Shown in pieces: positions 1 through 6,097 of a stretch of DNA of 9,286 nt. The notes under the pieces are model-generated. The model was not told the origin of the DNA. It made no database searches and was given only the letters and a program-made list of their open reading frames with translations. How positions within the stretch are numbered: position 1 is the stretch's first letter; each line of letters starts with the position of its first letter. A program made the translations under genes and the position numbers. The stretch is from assembly GCA_022566435.1 (NCBI GenBank), contig JADFIX010000084.1:1-9286 (forward strand), written 5' to 3'. Source of the stretch: Planctomycetota bacterium (GTDB taxonomy: Bacteria; Planctomycetota; Phycisphaerae; UBA1845).

Positions 1-1
1 C

Positions 2-1633
2 GTCATCGGACGTATGTCGAGCACCGACCTGCAACTGAACGACCCGTCCGTTTCAAGGCAACATGCCCGCCTGACGTATCGACCTCCGCAGGAGGAGGAT
101 GTTCCTCCGCTCGGCGAGTGGCTTCTCGGCGATCTGAGAAGCAGTCGCGGAACCTGGTTAAACGGCGTGAAGCTCAACCAAAACCATCAATACCGCCTGC
201 GAATCGGCGATCTGATCGTTGTCGGCCCGTGGACCCTGGCGGTGGTCAACCCACTCCTCACCGTCGCGCCCGGCACCGCACAGGCCACGATCGTTGACGA
301 CGCGCATATGGGCACGGTCACCGCACCGTTCGATGCCACGACATTGTCAGCGGCATTGCCGCAGCAAGAGCTTCAACTTCTATTGGAATCTTCTGAACTC
401 ATTCAGGAGGCGAGGGAAGAGCAGGACGTGCTTCGTACCGTCCTCGATGCGATGGTGGCCGGTACCGACTTCACGCGGGCGGCGTTTCTTCGACCACCGA
501 CCAGTGGTGAAGTCGCAGAAGTGGTTGCCGCGAAGGGATATGACGAATCCCGATTGTCATCCGCGACGTTCAGCCGGACCTTGATACATGAAGCGGCGGG
601 CGGCGCCCCCGCCCGATTGCAACGCGGACCAGCCAAGCAGCACGATAGTAATGCCCAAAACGAGGATACCGTCGTCGCCTTGTGCATTCCCGTCATGGCA
701 GGCTCGACCCTCACGGGATACTACTACCTCGATCAACCATCGAATGATGCCCGTCGCAAGTGGACGGCCGATCGGGCGGCCGCCCTGCCGATGGGGCTCG
801 CGCGACTTTCGGCGCTTGGTCAATCCAACCTCATGAGAATTGACGTCGAACGACGTCAATTGCAGATGGAAGCGGAAGTGAAGTTCGCCACCGTCGTGCA
901 GCGTTGGCTCCTTCCCAGTCGGGAGGGATCGTTCGGAAGATGGGCGTTCTCCGGCGAAACGCGGCAAGGTAAGTACATCCGCGGGGATTTCTTCGACGTC
1001 GTTTCTCTTTCCGATGATCGACTGGCCGTGGTCGTGGGAGACGTGCTCGGGCGTGGCATTCCGGTTTCCGTTCTCGTCAGCGCGTCGCAGGGCTTTCTCC
1101 ATGCGTGCCTCGAGCAGTCGGGTGATCCGGCCGCAGCCGTCGAGGCGCTGCACCAATTCCTGCGAGTACGCATTCTACACTCTCGATTCGTCAAGCTGTG
1201 GATCGGTGTTCTGGATGCCGCCAAGCAGGAGTTGTCGTTCGCGGTGGCCGGACAAGGCCACGCCCTCATCGTGGCGAACGACGGTTCGTGCATTGATCTG
1301 TCTACCGACCGGTTTCCACTTGCCGGTACAAAGCACGCCGATCGCTATGACCTGCAGACCGTCCCGTTTGCCCCCAGCGACCGCCTCGTCGTCGTGAGCG
1401 ACGGCATGATCAACCAGCGGCCGCACGCCATGGAAGGGGCAGACCACGATGCGGTCGATGACCACGCGGACCTTTCCCGCCCGTTCGGAATCGAAGGCGT
1501 CCGTCAATGTCTCGGATCGTGCGGCGGCGATCACGAGGTGTCGGCCCTCTTTGCCGCGCTGGTACGCCATGCCGCTGACGAGGTACTCGATGATGACGCC
1601 ACTGCGGTAATGGCCAGGCAAGCCGACTCCTAG
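2..1633 (+). CDS. FHA-GAF-PP2C (SpoIIE-type) serine/threonine phosphatase, 5' partial
   Basis: Cytoplasmic signalling protein that should bind phosphothreonine through FHA, sense a ligand through GAF and dephosphorylate a partner (RsbU/SpoIIE class). The frame is open to the left edge: codons 2-13 read VIGR, the start of an FHA domain, so the ATG at 14 is internal and the true start is upstream. Numbering from that ATG: FHA to about residue 80 (SRQHA at 14-18, SSRGTWLNG at 43-51, IGD at 64-66); GAF about 120-270 with the typical CIPV...GYYYLD strand; an arginine/glutamate-rich linker at 275-292; PP2C/SpoIIE about 290-536. The metal-site motifs are all present: RGDFFD (323-328), GDVLGRG (342-348), GQGHALIV (413-420), SDGM (462-465) and DDDAT (526-530), so it is predicted to be active. 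An acidic, His-containing insert (about 471-490) sits before FGIEGV. No terminator or partner anti-sigma gene is visible downstream. The domain calls are by eye but strong. Confidence 0.93.
   Translation, partial: VIGRMSSTDLQLNDPSVSRQHARLTYRPPQEEDVPPLGEWLLGDLRSSRGTWLNGVKLNQNHQYRLRIGDLIVVGPWTLAVVNPLLTVAPGTAQATIVDDAHMGTVTAPFDATTLSAALPQQELQLLLESSELIQEAREEQDVLRTVLDAMVAGTDFTRAAFLRPPTSGEVAEVVAAKGYDESRLSSATFSRTLIHEAAGGAPARLQRGPAKQHDSNAQNEDTVVALCIPVMAGSTLTGYYYLDQPSNDARRKWTADRAAALPMGLARLSALGQSNLMRIDVERRQLQMEAEVKFATVVQRWLLPSREGSFGRWAFSGETRQGKYIRGDFFDVVSLSDDRLAVVVGDVLGRGIPVSVLVSASQGFLHACLEQSGDPAAAVEALHQFLRVRILHSRFVKLWIGVLDAAKQELSFAVAGQGHALIVANDGSCIDLSTDRFPLAGTKHADRYDLQTVPFAPSDRLVVVSDGMINQRPHAMEGADHDAVDDHADLSRPFGIEGVRQCLGSCGGDHEVSALFAALVRHAADEVLDDDATAVMARQADS
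838..861. repeat. Intragenic inverted repeat, 11-bp arms
   Basis: Left arm AATTGACGTCG (838-848), a two-base AA centre, and the exact reverse complement at 851-861. It lies inside the phosphatase gene, in the linker between the GAF and PP2C domains, where it encodes part of the RIDVERRQL segment. It may be chance, a DNA-binding site inside the gene, or an mRNA hairpin. Confidence 0.6.
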
Positions 1634-2061
1634 AATAGGCGCATCCCTACCGAGTCCGAAAATCCTCCCCCGCTTCGATTTCGTGCCATCCCGACCGATA
1701 ATCGCCTGCGCTACTGAGTTCCGCCGTGATCAAGGGATCAAAAAACGAACAATGGGACATTTCGATTGGCCTCGGCACCCGGCGAATTGAATATTGTACA
1801 TTGGGTCGGCCCGTCGCTGTTGCGAATTGGGTGCTCGTAGTTCACGCGATCGTGAAGTGCGACGTCTTGGGTCGACTCGCCGCAGAATCGCCCGTCGAGT
1901 GGGCGCTTTGCGGTTGCGAAGGCGGCGACGGGGGGTCGGCCGCGCTTCGGTCGTGACACTCGATCGGTCTGTCTCTTCGAGCGACGCTCAGGCGCTCTTT
2001 CTTCGAGACTCTGACTGGTTGTGGAGCACACGGCCACGATTCGTTTCTTGGGAGGGGAACC
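1634..2061. other. Intergenic region with no recognisable gene
   Basis: 428 bases between the phosphatase and the small lipoprotein. Short open frames exist on both strands, but none has a ribosome binding site, a recognisable domain or protein-like composition. The one structure I can point to is a hairpin at 1841-1856 (TTCACG, CGAT, CGTGAA; 6-bp stem). I see no convincing terminator after 1633 and no good -35/-10 pair. The promoter for the lipoprotein gene probably lies in the AT-richer part (1730-1850), but I cannot place it. Confidence 0.6.
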
Positions 2062-2292
2062 ATGAACGTTCGAAGAGGAAGAAGCCGACTTTTCACATTC
2101 ATGTGTATCGCATTCGTGGTGCTTGGTGCGACCTCGCTAGCGGGTTGCACACTCGAACAAGCGGCCACAAACCCGATCGTGATAGAGAGTGCGGGAAAGG
2201 CATTCTCTTCATTCTTTGATTTCGCACAGTTCACCGTCGACCCTGATAGGGACGAGGCCGAGGACTTCGACCTCGACTTCCCGGCCGAGTAG
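2062..2292 (+). CDS. Small putative lipoprotein, 76 aa
   Basis: I do not recognise a family. The start is well supported: GGAGGGG at 2051-2057 lies just upstream of the ATG. The N-terminus is a classic lipoprotein signal: basic residues (NVRRGRSR), a hydrophobic stretch (about residues 10-25), then the lipobox LAGC with the acylated cysteine at residue 29. The mature peptide would be only 48 residues: a neutral, slightly hydrophobic part (NPIVIESAGKAFSSFFDF) followed by an acidic tail with Asp/Glu runs (DRDEAEDFDLDF). Residue +2 is Thr rather than Asp. Many bacteria carry such short lipoproteins of unknown role. It stands alone, with more than 400 bases on either side, so its neighbours say nothing about function. 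The signal peptide and strong ribosome binding site make a real gene likely despite its size. Confidence 0.7.
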   Translation: MNVRRGRSRLFTFMCIAFVVLGATSLAGCTLEQAATNPIVIESAGKAFSSFFDFAQFTVDPDRDEAEDFDLDFPAE

Positions 2293-2392
2293 CTTTCTTC
2301 GGCGATATGAAAACCGAGTGCGCTTACAATCCCTGCACATGGCGCGGAGAGACGCCCCTTCACGCTTCCTATTCGGTCGCGTTCAGTCCCTC

Positions 2393-2416
2393 CGTCGCTT
2401 CGTCGCTCCGTCGCTT
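2393..2416. repeat. 8-bp tandem repeat, three units
   Basis: Three consecutive units CGTCGCTT, CGTCGCTC, CGTCGCTT, preceded by a degenerate unit (GTCCCTC). Read on the other strand this is the AAGCGACG-type microsatellite that I recall from planctomycete intergenic DNA; that association is from memory. Confidence 0.65.
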
Positions 2417-2441
2417 CATGACCAAGCGACCCGCCTCTTGG

Positions 2442-2594
2442 TCCACCCGCATATTTGAGGTTGGCGATACACTCCCGCTTTGTCGCACATGATTCGAGGG
2501 TGGCATAGGTCCCGATGTACATCGGGACCCGTGACGGCGACCGGATGAGCACGGGCAACTCCCGGCGCGTCGGGATCCATACCACACAGCGCAT
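2442..2594 (-). other. Possible antisense coding remnant (unrecognised)
   Basis: On the minus strand, from ATG at 2594, the frame reads about 51 residues that look protein-like: WIPTRRELPVLIRSP, then RVPMYIGTYATLESC, then TKRECIANLKYAGG, with mostly G or C at third positions. It then enters the low-complexity tandem repeat (HEATERRSDGGTER) and runs antisense through the small lipoprotein without an early stop. There is no ribosome binding site. It could be the surviving start of a decayed gene, an unannotated small protein, or chance. I do not recognise the family. Confidence 0.2.
2508..2529. repeat. Perfect 22-bp palindrome
   Basis: Arm GGTCCCGATGT at 2508-2518, followed immediately by its exact reverse complement at 2519-2529; no spacer and no mismatch. 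No T-run follows, so it is unlikely to be a terminator. It lies inside the possible antisense remnant, where it encodes VPMYIGT. It could also be an operator or an interspersed palindromic repeat. Confidence 0.75.
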
Positions 2595-2687
2595 GGCATC
2601 GTTTGAGCTGCGCAGTAGCACGAGATTGATTGTGCACCCACCGACTATTTCACATCAACGACACATTCCTTCCTCACCTTACATGCG

Positions 2688-2717
2688 TTGACCGGCGAGC
2701 CAATATAACCCTATAGC
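2688..2717 (+). promoter_or_regulatory. Weak sigma-70-like promoter candidate
   Basis: TTGACC (2688-2693, 5 of 6 to consensus), an 18-base spacer, then TATAGC (2712-2717, 4 of 6), in an AT-rich patch. If real, transcription would start near 2724 and give the secreted protein gene a leader of about 330 bases that includes the TGCANNTGCA sites. Confidence 0.3.
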
Positions 2718-2736
2718 CTACACTCCTCTTCTGTAG

Positions 2737-2835
2737 TGCAACTGCACAAGTGCGGTTTAGTTACGTGCGGAGGTGTGTGGCTGCATTTGCAATACGACAA
2801 GTGTGTCGTGATCGGTGCGCTTGTATGCAGTTGCA
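2737..2835. promoter_or_regulatory. Three evenly spaced TGCANNTGCA sites
   Basis: TGCAACTGCA (2737-2746), TGCATTTGCA (2782-2791) and TGCAGTTGCA (2826-2835): three near-palindromes of the same form, starting 45 and 44 bases apart. The outer two extend into an exact 11-bp inverted repeat (GTGCAACTGCA 2736-2746; reverse complement 2826-2836). They could be operator sites for one regulator or arms of a structured leader RNA. The sites are seen directly; function is inferred. Confidence 0.45.
2794..2809 (+). other. Short hairpin between TGCANNTGCA sites
   Basis: ACGACA (2794-2799), loop AGTG, TGTCGT (2804-2809): a perfect 6-bp stem with a four-base loop. It falls between the second and third TGCANNTGCA sites and would sit at the tip of the structure if the outer 11-bp arms paired in RNA. 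Confidence 0.35.
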
Positions 2836-3044
2836 CAACGATCCTTGGAAAGAAAGACACTTTTTTCTTGTTGATTTCCTATTCGTCGCGCGGTATGGTT
2901 GCGATTGCAACGGCGGGTGAGGGACGGGTCGTTGCGAAGGCTGTTTTCCCCATCATCGTGAGGCGATGTACCGCTTCTGTCGCGTACGGGCAAATCGACA
3001 GCGGTGTAATCGTGCGGGACTAGCATTTTGCATTTTTTAGTTAC

Positions 3045-3051
3045 GAGGAGG
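3045..3051 (+). promoter_or_regulatory. Ribosome binding site deciding the 3058 start
   Basis: GAGGAGG, six bases before the ATG at 3058. It makes that ATG the start rather than the in-frame TTG at 3028, which would place the Shine-Dalgarno inside the gene and prepend ten residues before the signal peptide. Confidence 0.8.
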
Positions 3052-3057
3052 ATTATC

Positions 3058-5193
3058 ATGTCGCGAGAAATAGCAGAGTCGTTTGGGAGTCGAATCGTTC
3101 GGGCTACATTGGTCGGTCTGCTTCTGCTGTTGCCTATCTCCGCAGCGCGTGCCGACGTTGCGTCGGACAACCCCGACGGGGAAGTCCAGGTGGATAATAC
3201 ACCGCGTCTCTACTTCGAACCTATCGCGGGTTTGACGACCATTCGTCATTTGGCACCCGCGGAAACGGCCATTCCGCTCGGGACAATTCTGGAGCTCTAT
3301 CTATCAGTGCCGGAAGACGCGGTGGTTACGTTTACCGGCGCGGCAATTACGTCGCGCACCCCCGACGGTGTAAGCGCCCGCTGCCCCTTGGACCGCGTCG
3401 GAACGGCGCTTGTGGCCGCCGTGGTTGAGCTGTCCGACGGTACGCGTCGAGTTTTACCGGTTCGATTGATCGTGTTGCCTGTCGCAGTCGGCGATATTAG
3501 GGCCACGATGCTCACGCCGACGATCGCGACATTCGATCTGCACCAAGGCGCCACCAACGCTGAAACGATGGCGTACTTTTTCGGCGAGTCGGTGGCTCGT
3601 CTTGAAGAGACTACTCTCGGCGCAATGGACGCGACCTCGAACGACGGTGGACGGCGTCGGCCGATTCTCGGAGCGGTGACGCGAAGTTATCGCACTTCGA
3701 CCGATCGACGCATCGAATTTCTCCCCGAGGTAGATCCGCCGGAGTTCGCGACACTCATGGAATGGCGCATCGACGGTCACGCTATATCGATCGGTGCCGT
3801 CAGAGTGGACACGTTTGGAACTGCGGGCAGTCGTACGGTGTCGGTGGGGCCGCCCACCCGGTCGACCAAAGTTCGGATCGATACGTACAGCGTCTCGATC
3901 ACGAGTCACCGCAATCAAGTGGATCATGTTCTAGACGGTCAGTCGATCACGTTTGAGGCGGTCACTGATCCGCCGGGCAACGAGGGGCACATCACTTGGA
4001 TTTCTAGCACAAAGCACGGCACAGCCGTGCCCGTCCTCGGTCAGGGTGCGACGTTTACGGTGGTATTCAACGAAACGTTTGGTCCGCATCCTGATGGTGG
4101 AACGTCGCAATGGCTCGGCGTCAGAGCGGACAACGCCGTCTTCGGGCAGGATGAGAAAGTTTCCGATTGCTGTGAGGAGAGGGTCGATCCGTTCGCGACC
4201 AATACAACGGTACCCAGCAGCATCACATTTGACGCCACTCACGGCTCCGATGTGATTGCAATTCCCGCGGGTTTCTTCGGGACCGGATCAGATGTGTTCG
4301 TAGGCACGGTGGAACTGGTTGGAATGCCGCGGAACGGTCTGTCTGGCGTACAATGTGATACGGCTGATACATTCATCGTCCGTGACGGCCCGGTGATTTG
4401 TCCTGATCCTCCACCGTCCGCCTGCAACCCGGTTGGTATTAAGATGCGCGGACTACGGCTTTCTGCTACCGAGCCGATCACGGTTACCTATAATTTTGGG
4501 CAGAACCCCGAAACTTGGCTCTTGGCCTTGGCCGCGACCACGCAACAAACTGGCGGTGTGTTGCGGGCGAATTTGGACACAGCGAACGGGGGGACGTATG
4601 AGGCGATTCTTCCGGTAAACGTCATGGTAGTCTTGGTAAGGGAATCGGCCGCGTTGGCTCCGGGTCCCGACGATATCAAGAAACTTTACAGAACGGTGGA
4701 CATGGATGTGGCTCCGGGGGTACCGTGGACGCGAATTACGCCAACGGACGGGGGATTCTTTTGTACGCCCGAAGGAGCCGATATCGGCAACGAGTTCTTT
4801 CCGGGTGATCCTGGCTCCGAGCCCGCCGCTGACGCTCGAGATGACACCGTGGCAGCAGAAGGTGTGGCTTGTGACATATGTCTTACTTGTACGGGAGCTG
4901 GATGCCACGGCGTCAACAGGCCCCATTCTCACTGCATCTGCCGACCGATTCCGTGCCCGAAGCGTTGCCGATATACAAAAGCGCTCGGGATTCCATTCCC
5001 GTTTTGCACCGGTCCCAGCGTCGCTCCATCTCCACTAATTAGTCCGTTTTCCTGTAATGAAGCACTTTTCCCGGATCCGGATGAGTGTTGTGACTCGTCG
5101 CGTATACCGGCGTTTGGAATGGGCCTATTTCCGTGCATTTTTGGTGGTTTCGAAATTGCAATATACACCAATGACCGGTTGTGCTTCCCTTAG
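3058..5193 (+). CDS. Large secreted protein with Ig-like region and Cys-rich tail, 711 aa
   Basis: Function unknown. A strong ribosome binding site fixes the start. Residues 1-32 form a Sec signal peptide (basic N-terminus, LVGLLLLLPIS core, cleavage after ARA), so the protein is exported; there is no lipobox and no PEP-CTERM or other membrane anchor. Residues about 45-260 look like beta-rich extracellular modules. Residues about 276-365 form an Ig-like segment (VLDGQSITFEAVTDPPG...ITWISSTKHG...QWLGVRADN) of a type I associate with planctomycete exported proteins, from memory. Residues about 385-530 are a second beta-rich module (IPAGFFGTGSDVFVG, ITVTYNFG, GGTYEAILPVNV). The last 109 residues hold 14 cysteines, including CxxCxxCxxxxC at 605-616 and HSHCIC at 623-628, suggesting disulfides or metal binding. 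The gene stops 48 bases before the transposase unit and appears complete. Third positions look less GC-rich than in the flanking genes. A cell-surface or structural role is plausible but unproven. Confidence 0.85.
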   Translation: MSREIAESFGSRIVRATLVGLLLLLPISAARADVASDNPDGEVQVDNTPRLYFEPIAGLTTIRHLAPAETAIPLGTILELYLSVPEDAVVTFTGAAITSRTPDGVSARCPLDRVGTALVAAVVELSDGTRRVLPVRLIVLPVAVGDIRATMLTPTIATFDLHQGATNAETMAYFFGESVARLEETTLGAMDATSNDGGRRRPILGAVTRSYRTSTDRRIEFLPEVDPPEFATLMEWRIDGHAISIGAVRVDTFGTAGSRTVSVGPPTRSTKVRIDTYSVSITSHRNQVDHVLDGQSITFEAVTDPPGNEGHITWISSTKHGTAVPVLGQGATFTVVFNETFGPHPDGGTSQWLGVRADNAVFGQDEKVSDCCEERVDPFATNTTVPSSITFDATHGSDVIAIPAGFFGTGSDVFVGTVELVGMPRNGLSGVQCDTADTFIVRDGPVICPDPPPSACNPVGIKMRGLRLSATEPITVTYNFGQNPETWLLALAATTQQTGGVLRANLDTANGGTYEAILPVNVMVVLVRESAALAPGPDDIKKLYRTVDMDVAPGVPWTRITPTDGGFFCTPEGADIGNEFFPGDPGSEPAADARDDTVAAEGVACDICLTCTGAGCHGVNRPHSHCICRPIPCPKRCRYTKALGIPFPFCTGPSVAPSPLISPFSCNEALFPDPDECCDSSRIPAFGMGLFPCIFGGFEIAIYTNDRLCFP

Positions 5194-5241
5194 CCGGTAT
5201 GCCGGTCTTGGCGGGTGGCACATGGAGAAAAAAAGAAAAAA

Positions 5242-5267
5242 GGTGTCAGGAAGAATTTCTTGACATC
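5242..5267. repeat. Left terminal REP-like imperfect palindrome
   Basis: GGTGTCAGGAAG, AA, then TTTCTTGACATC: stems pair across the whole 26 bases with G-T wobbles and no hard mismatch in the TGTCA/TGACA arms. GGTGTCAGGAA-type ends are a familiar form for this transposase group. Its right arm contains a consensus TTGACA (5260-5265). Confidence 0.7.
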
Positions 5268-5287
5268 ATGAGCGGCGTTGGTAAGAT
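5260..5287 (+). promoter_or_regulatory. Promoter for the RAYT gene, inside the terminal hairpin
   Basis: Perfect -35 TTGACA (5260-5265), a 16-base spacer, and -10 TAAGAT (5282-5287, 4 of 6). The expected start point is 5293-5295, on or beside the ATG at 5294, which fits the absence of any Shine-Dalgarno and implies a leaderless message. Confidence 0.5.
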
Positions 5288-5293
5288 TCGTGC

Positions 5294-5974
5294 ATGGGAC
5301 GGCCACAGCGTGTCACGGAGCCCGGGTTGGTCTATCACGTCTTGAACCGGCGGGTGATGCGTCTACCCCTGTTTCAAAATGACGATGACTACCTCGCGTT
5401 CGAGCGTGTGCTGGGTGAGTCGTTGGTGCGCCCGGATGCACCGGACCTCTTGGCGTGGTGTTTGATGCCCAATCATTGGCACTTGGTTGTGCAGGCCGGC
5501 AAGGGCACGAACCTGTCGGCGTGGATGCAGTGGGTGACGGTGACGCACACCCATCGCTGGCATGCGCACACGCACTCGGCCGGCGAGGGGCCGCTGTACC
5601 AGGGGCGGTTCAAGAGCTTTCCGGTACAACAGGACGGGCATTTTCTCACGCTGTGCCGGTACGTGGAGGCCAACGCCCGCGGAGCGAAGCTGGTGAAACG
5701 GGCCGAAAAGTGGCGTTGGAGCAGCCTGTGGGTTCGGCGCAACCGGCAGTCGGCGTTGACGCGATGGCTGAGACCCTGGCCGGTGGATCGTCCGCGTAAC
5801 TGGCTCGCGGACGTCAATCGACCGATCGAGGGAGAGGCGTTGCAAGGCGTACGCCAATCGCTGAAGCGCGGCGTGCCGATGGGTCGCACGCCGTGGAACA
5901 CCCGGATCGCAGGGCGTCTGGGGCTCGACATCACCCTCCGTGCACGCGGACGTCCCCGAAAAGACCGGCAATAA
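5294..5974 (+). CDS. REP-associated tyrosine transposase (RAYT, Y1/HUH family), 226 aa
   Basis: Single-strand DNA endonuclease of the IS200/IS605-like Y1 family that acts on REP-type hairpins. Features in order: the typical start RPQRVTEPGLVYHVLNRR; FQNDDDYLAFERVL; the HUH metal motif in MPNHWHLVV (His61 and His63); GPLYQGRFKS (99-108); the catalytic-tyrosine helix RYVEANARGAKLV (Tyr123); WRWSS (140-144); and the family C-terminus RGVPMG...W...LGL..TLRARGRPRK. Length and all key residues match an intact RAYT, so activity is predicted. The ATG at 5294 starts where family members normally start; an ATG at 5268 is out of frame. There is no Shine-Dalgarno. The TAA stop (5972-5974) overlaps the right inverted repeat by two bases, so the gene fills the unit exactly. 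The antisense open frames are shadows of this gene. Confidence 0.93.
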   Translation: MGRPQRVTEPGLVYHVLNRRVMRLPLFQNDDDYLAFERVLGESLVRPDAPDLLAWCLMPNHWHLVVQAGKGTNLSAWMQWVTVTHTHRWHAHTHSAGEGPLYQGRFKSFPVQQDGHFLTLCRYVEANARGAKLVKRAEKWRWSSLWVRRNRQSALTRWLRPWPVDRPRNWLADVNRPIEGEALQGVRQSLKRGVPMGRTPWNTRIAGRLGLDITLRARGRPRKDRQ

Positions 5975-5988
5975 TTCTTCCTGACACC
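5973..5988. repeat. Right terminal inverted repeat of the RAYT unit
   Basis: AATTCTTCCTGACACC, the exact reverse complement of 5242-5257. Unlike the left end, it lacks a pairing partner on its inner side. Just outside lie two further TGACRCC copies (TGACGCC 5990-5996, TGACACC 6001-6007), possibly remnants of more ends. Confidence 0.75.
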
Positions 5989-6016
5989 CTGACGCCACCA
6001 TGACACCGTTTTGTCG

Positions 6017-6097
6017 GAGCCCCAAGCGCCAGCGCGGGGTTGTCGGACCCGTCGGCGGCGCAACAGCGATTCAACCCGTCGCTTGCGCTCGGGGCTC
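6017..6097. repeat. Inverted pair of planctomycete-type palindromic repeats
   Basis: GAGCCCCAAGCGCCAGCGC with GGGG following (6017-6039), and an inverted copy at 6075-6097; 19 of 23 positions match when one is reverse-complemented. The GAGCCCCAAGCGC..AGCG form resembles an interspersed repeat I recall from planctomycete genomes. As RNA it would form a long stem with a loop of about 35 bases. A weaker further copy (CAACCCACCGCTCGC) starts near 6123. Confidence 0.6.

Larger units (their letters stand above)
2293..3057. other. Gene-poor, repeat-rich intergenic region
   Basis: 765 bases without a convincing gene. From left to right it holds: an 8-bp tandem repeat next to two overlapping hairpins that could compete (GTCGCTT 2410-2416 with AAGCGAC 2424-2430; GACCAA 2420-2425 with TTGGTC 2438-2443), a possible antisense coding remnant containing a 22-bp perfect palindrome, a weak sigma-70-like promoter near 2688-2717, three TGCANNTGCA sites, a hairpin at 2794-2809, another at 2898-2911 (GTTGC/GCAAC), and the ribosome binding site of the next gene. 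No T-run follows any hairpin, so none is a convincing intrinsic terminator. Confidence 0.6.
5242..5988 (+). mobile_element. RAYT (REP-associated transposase) unit, 747 bp, with 16-bp inverted repeats
   Basis: GGTGTCAGGAAGAATT at 5242-5257 and its exact reverse complement at 5973-5988 bracket a single Y1/HUH transposase gene with almost no extra DNA. This is the layout of IS200/IS605-related RAYT genes and their flanking REP-like palindromes. The left end is a fuller imperfect hairpin (5242-5267); the right end is only the half-site. No target duplication is expected for this family and none was seen. RAYTs are usually domesticated rather than freely transposing, so calling it a mobile element is by structure only. 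Confidence 0.75.

Noticed and set aside
14..16. ATG at 14 as the true start of the phosphatase
   Set aside because: The codons before it (2-13) read VIGR in frame, completing the conserved beginning of the FHA domain, so the gene continues upstream of the window.
2410..2443. Hairpins at 2410-2430 and 2420-2443 as a terminator or attenuator
   Set aside because: The two stems (GTCGCTT/AAGCGAC and GACCAA/TTGGTC) could compete, but no T-run follows and the region is a tandem repeat, which produces such pairings easily.
1842..2621. Long minus-strand open frame (259 aa)
   Set aside because: Most of it is antisense to the small lipoprotein and the low-complexity repeat. Only the first part (2442-2594) looks protein-like and is listed separately with low confidence.
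2736..3023. 95-aa open frame ahead of the secreted protein gene
   Set aside because: No ribosome binding site, GTG start, odd composition, and it overlaps the hairpins and TGCANNTGCA sites; better read as a regulatory region.
4014..4030. Hairpin GCACGGC-ACA-GCCGTGC inside the secreted protein gene
   Set aside because: Seven-base stem in GC-rich coding DNA; expected by chance in a gene this long and has no supporting context.
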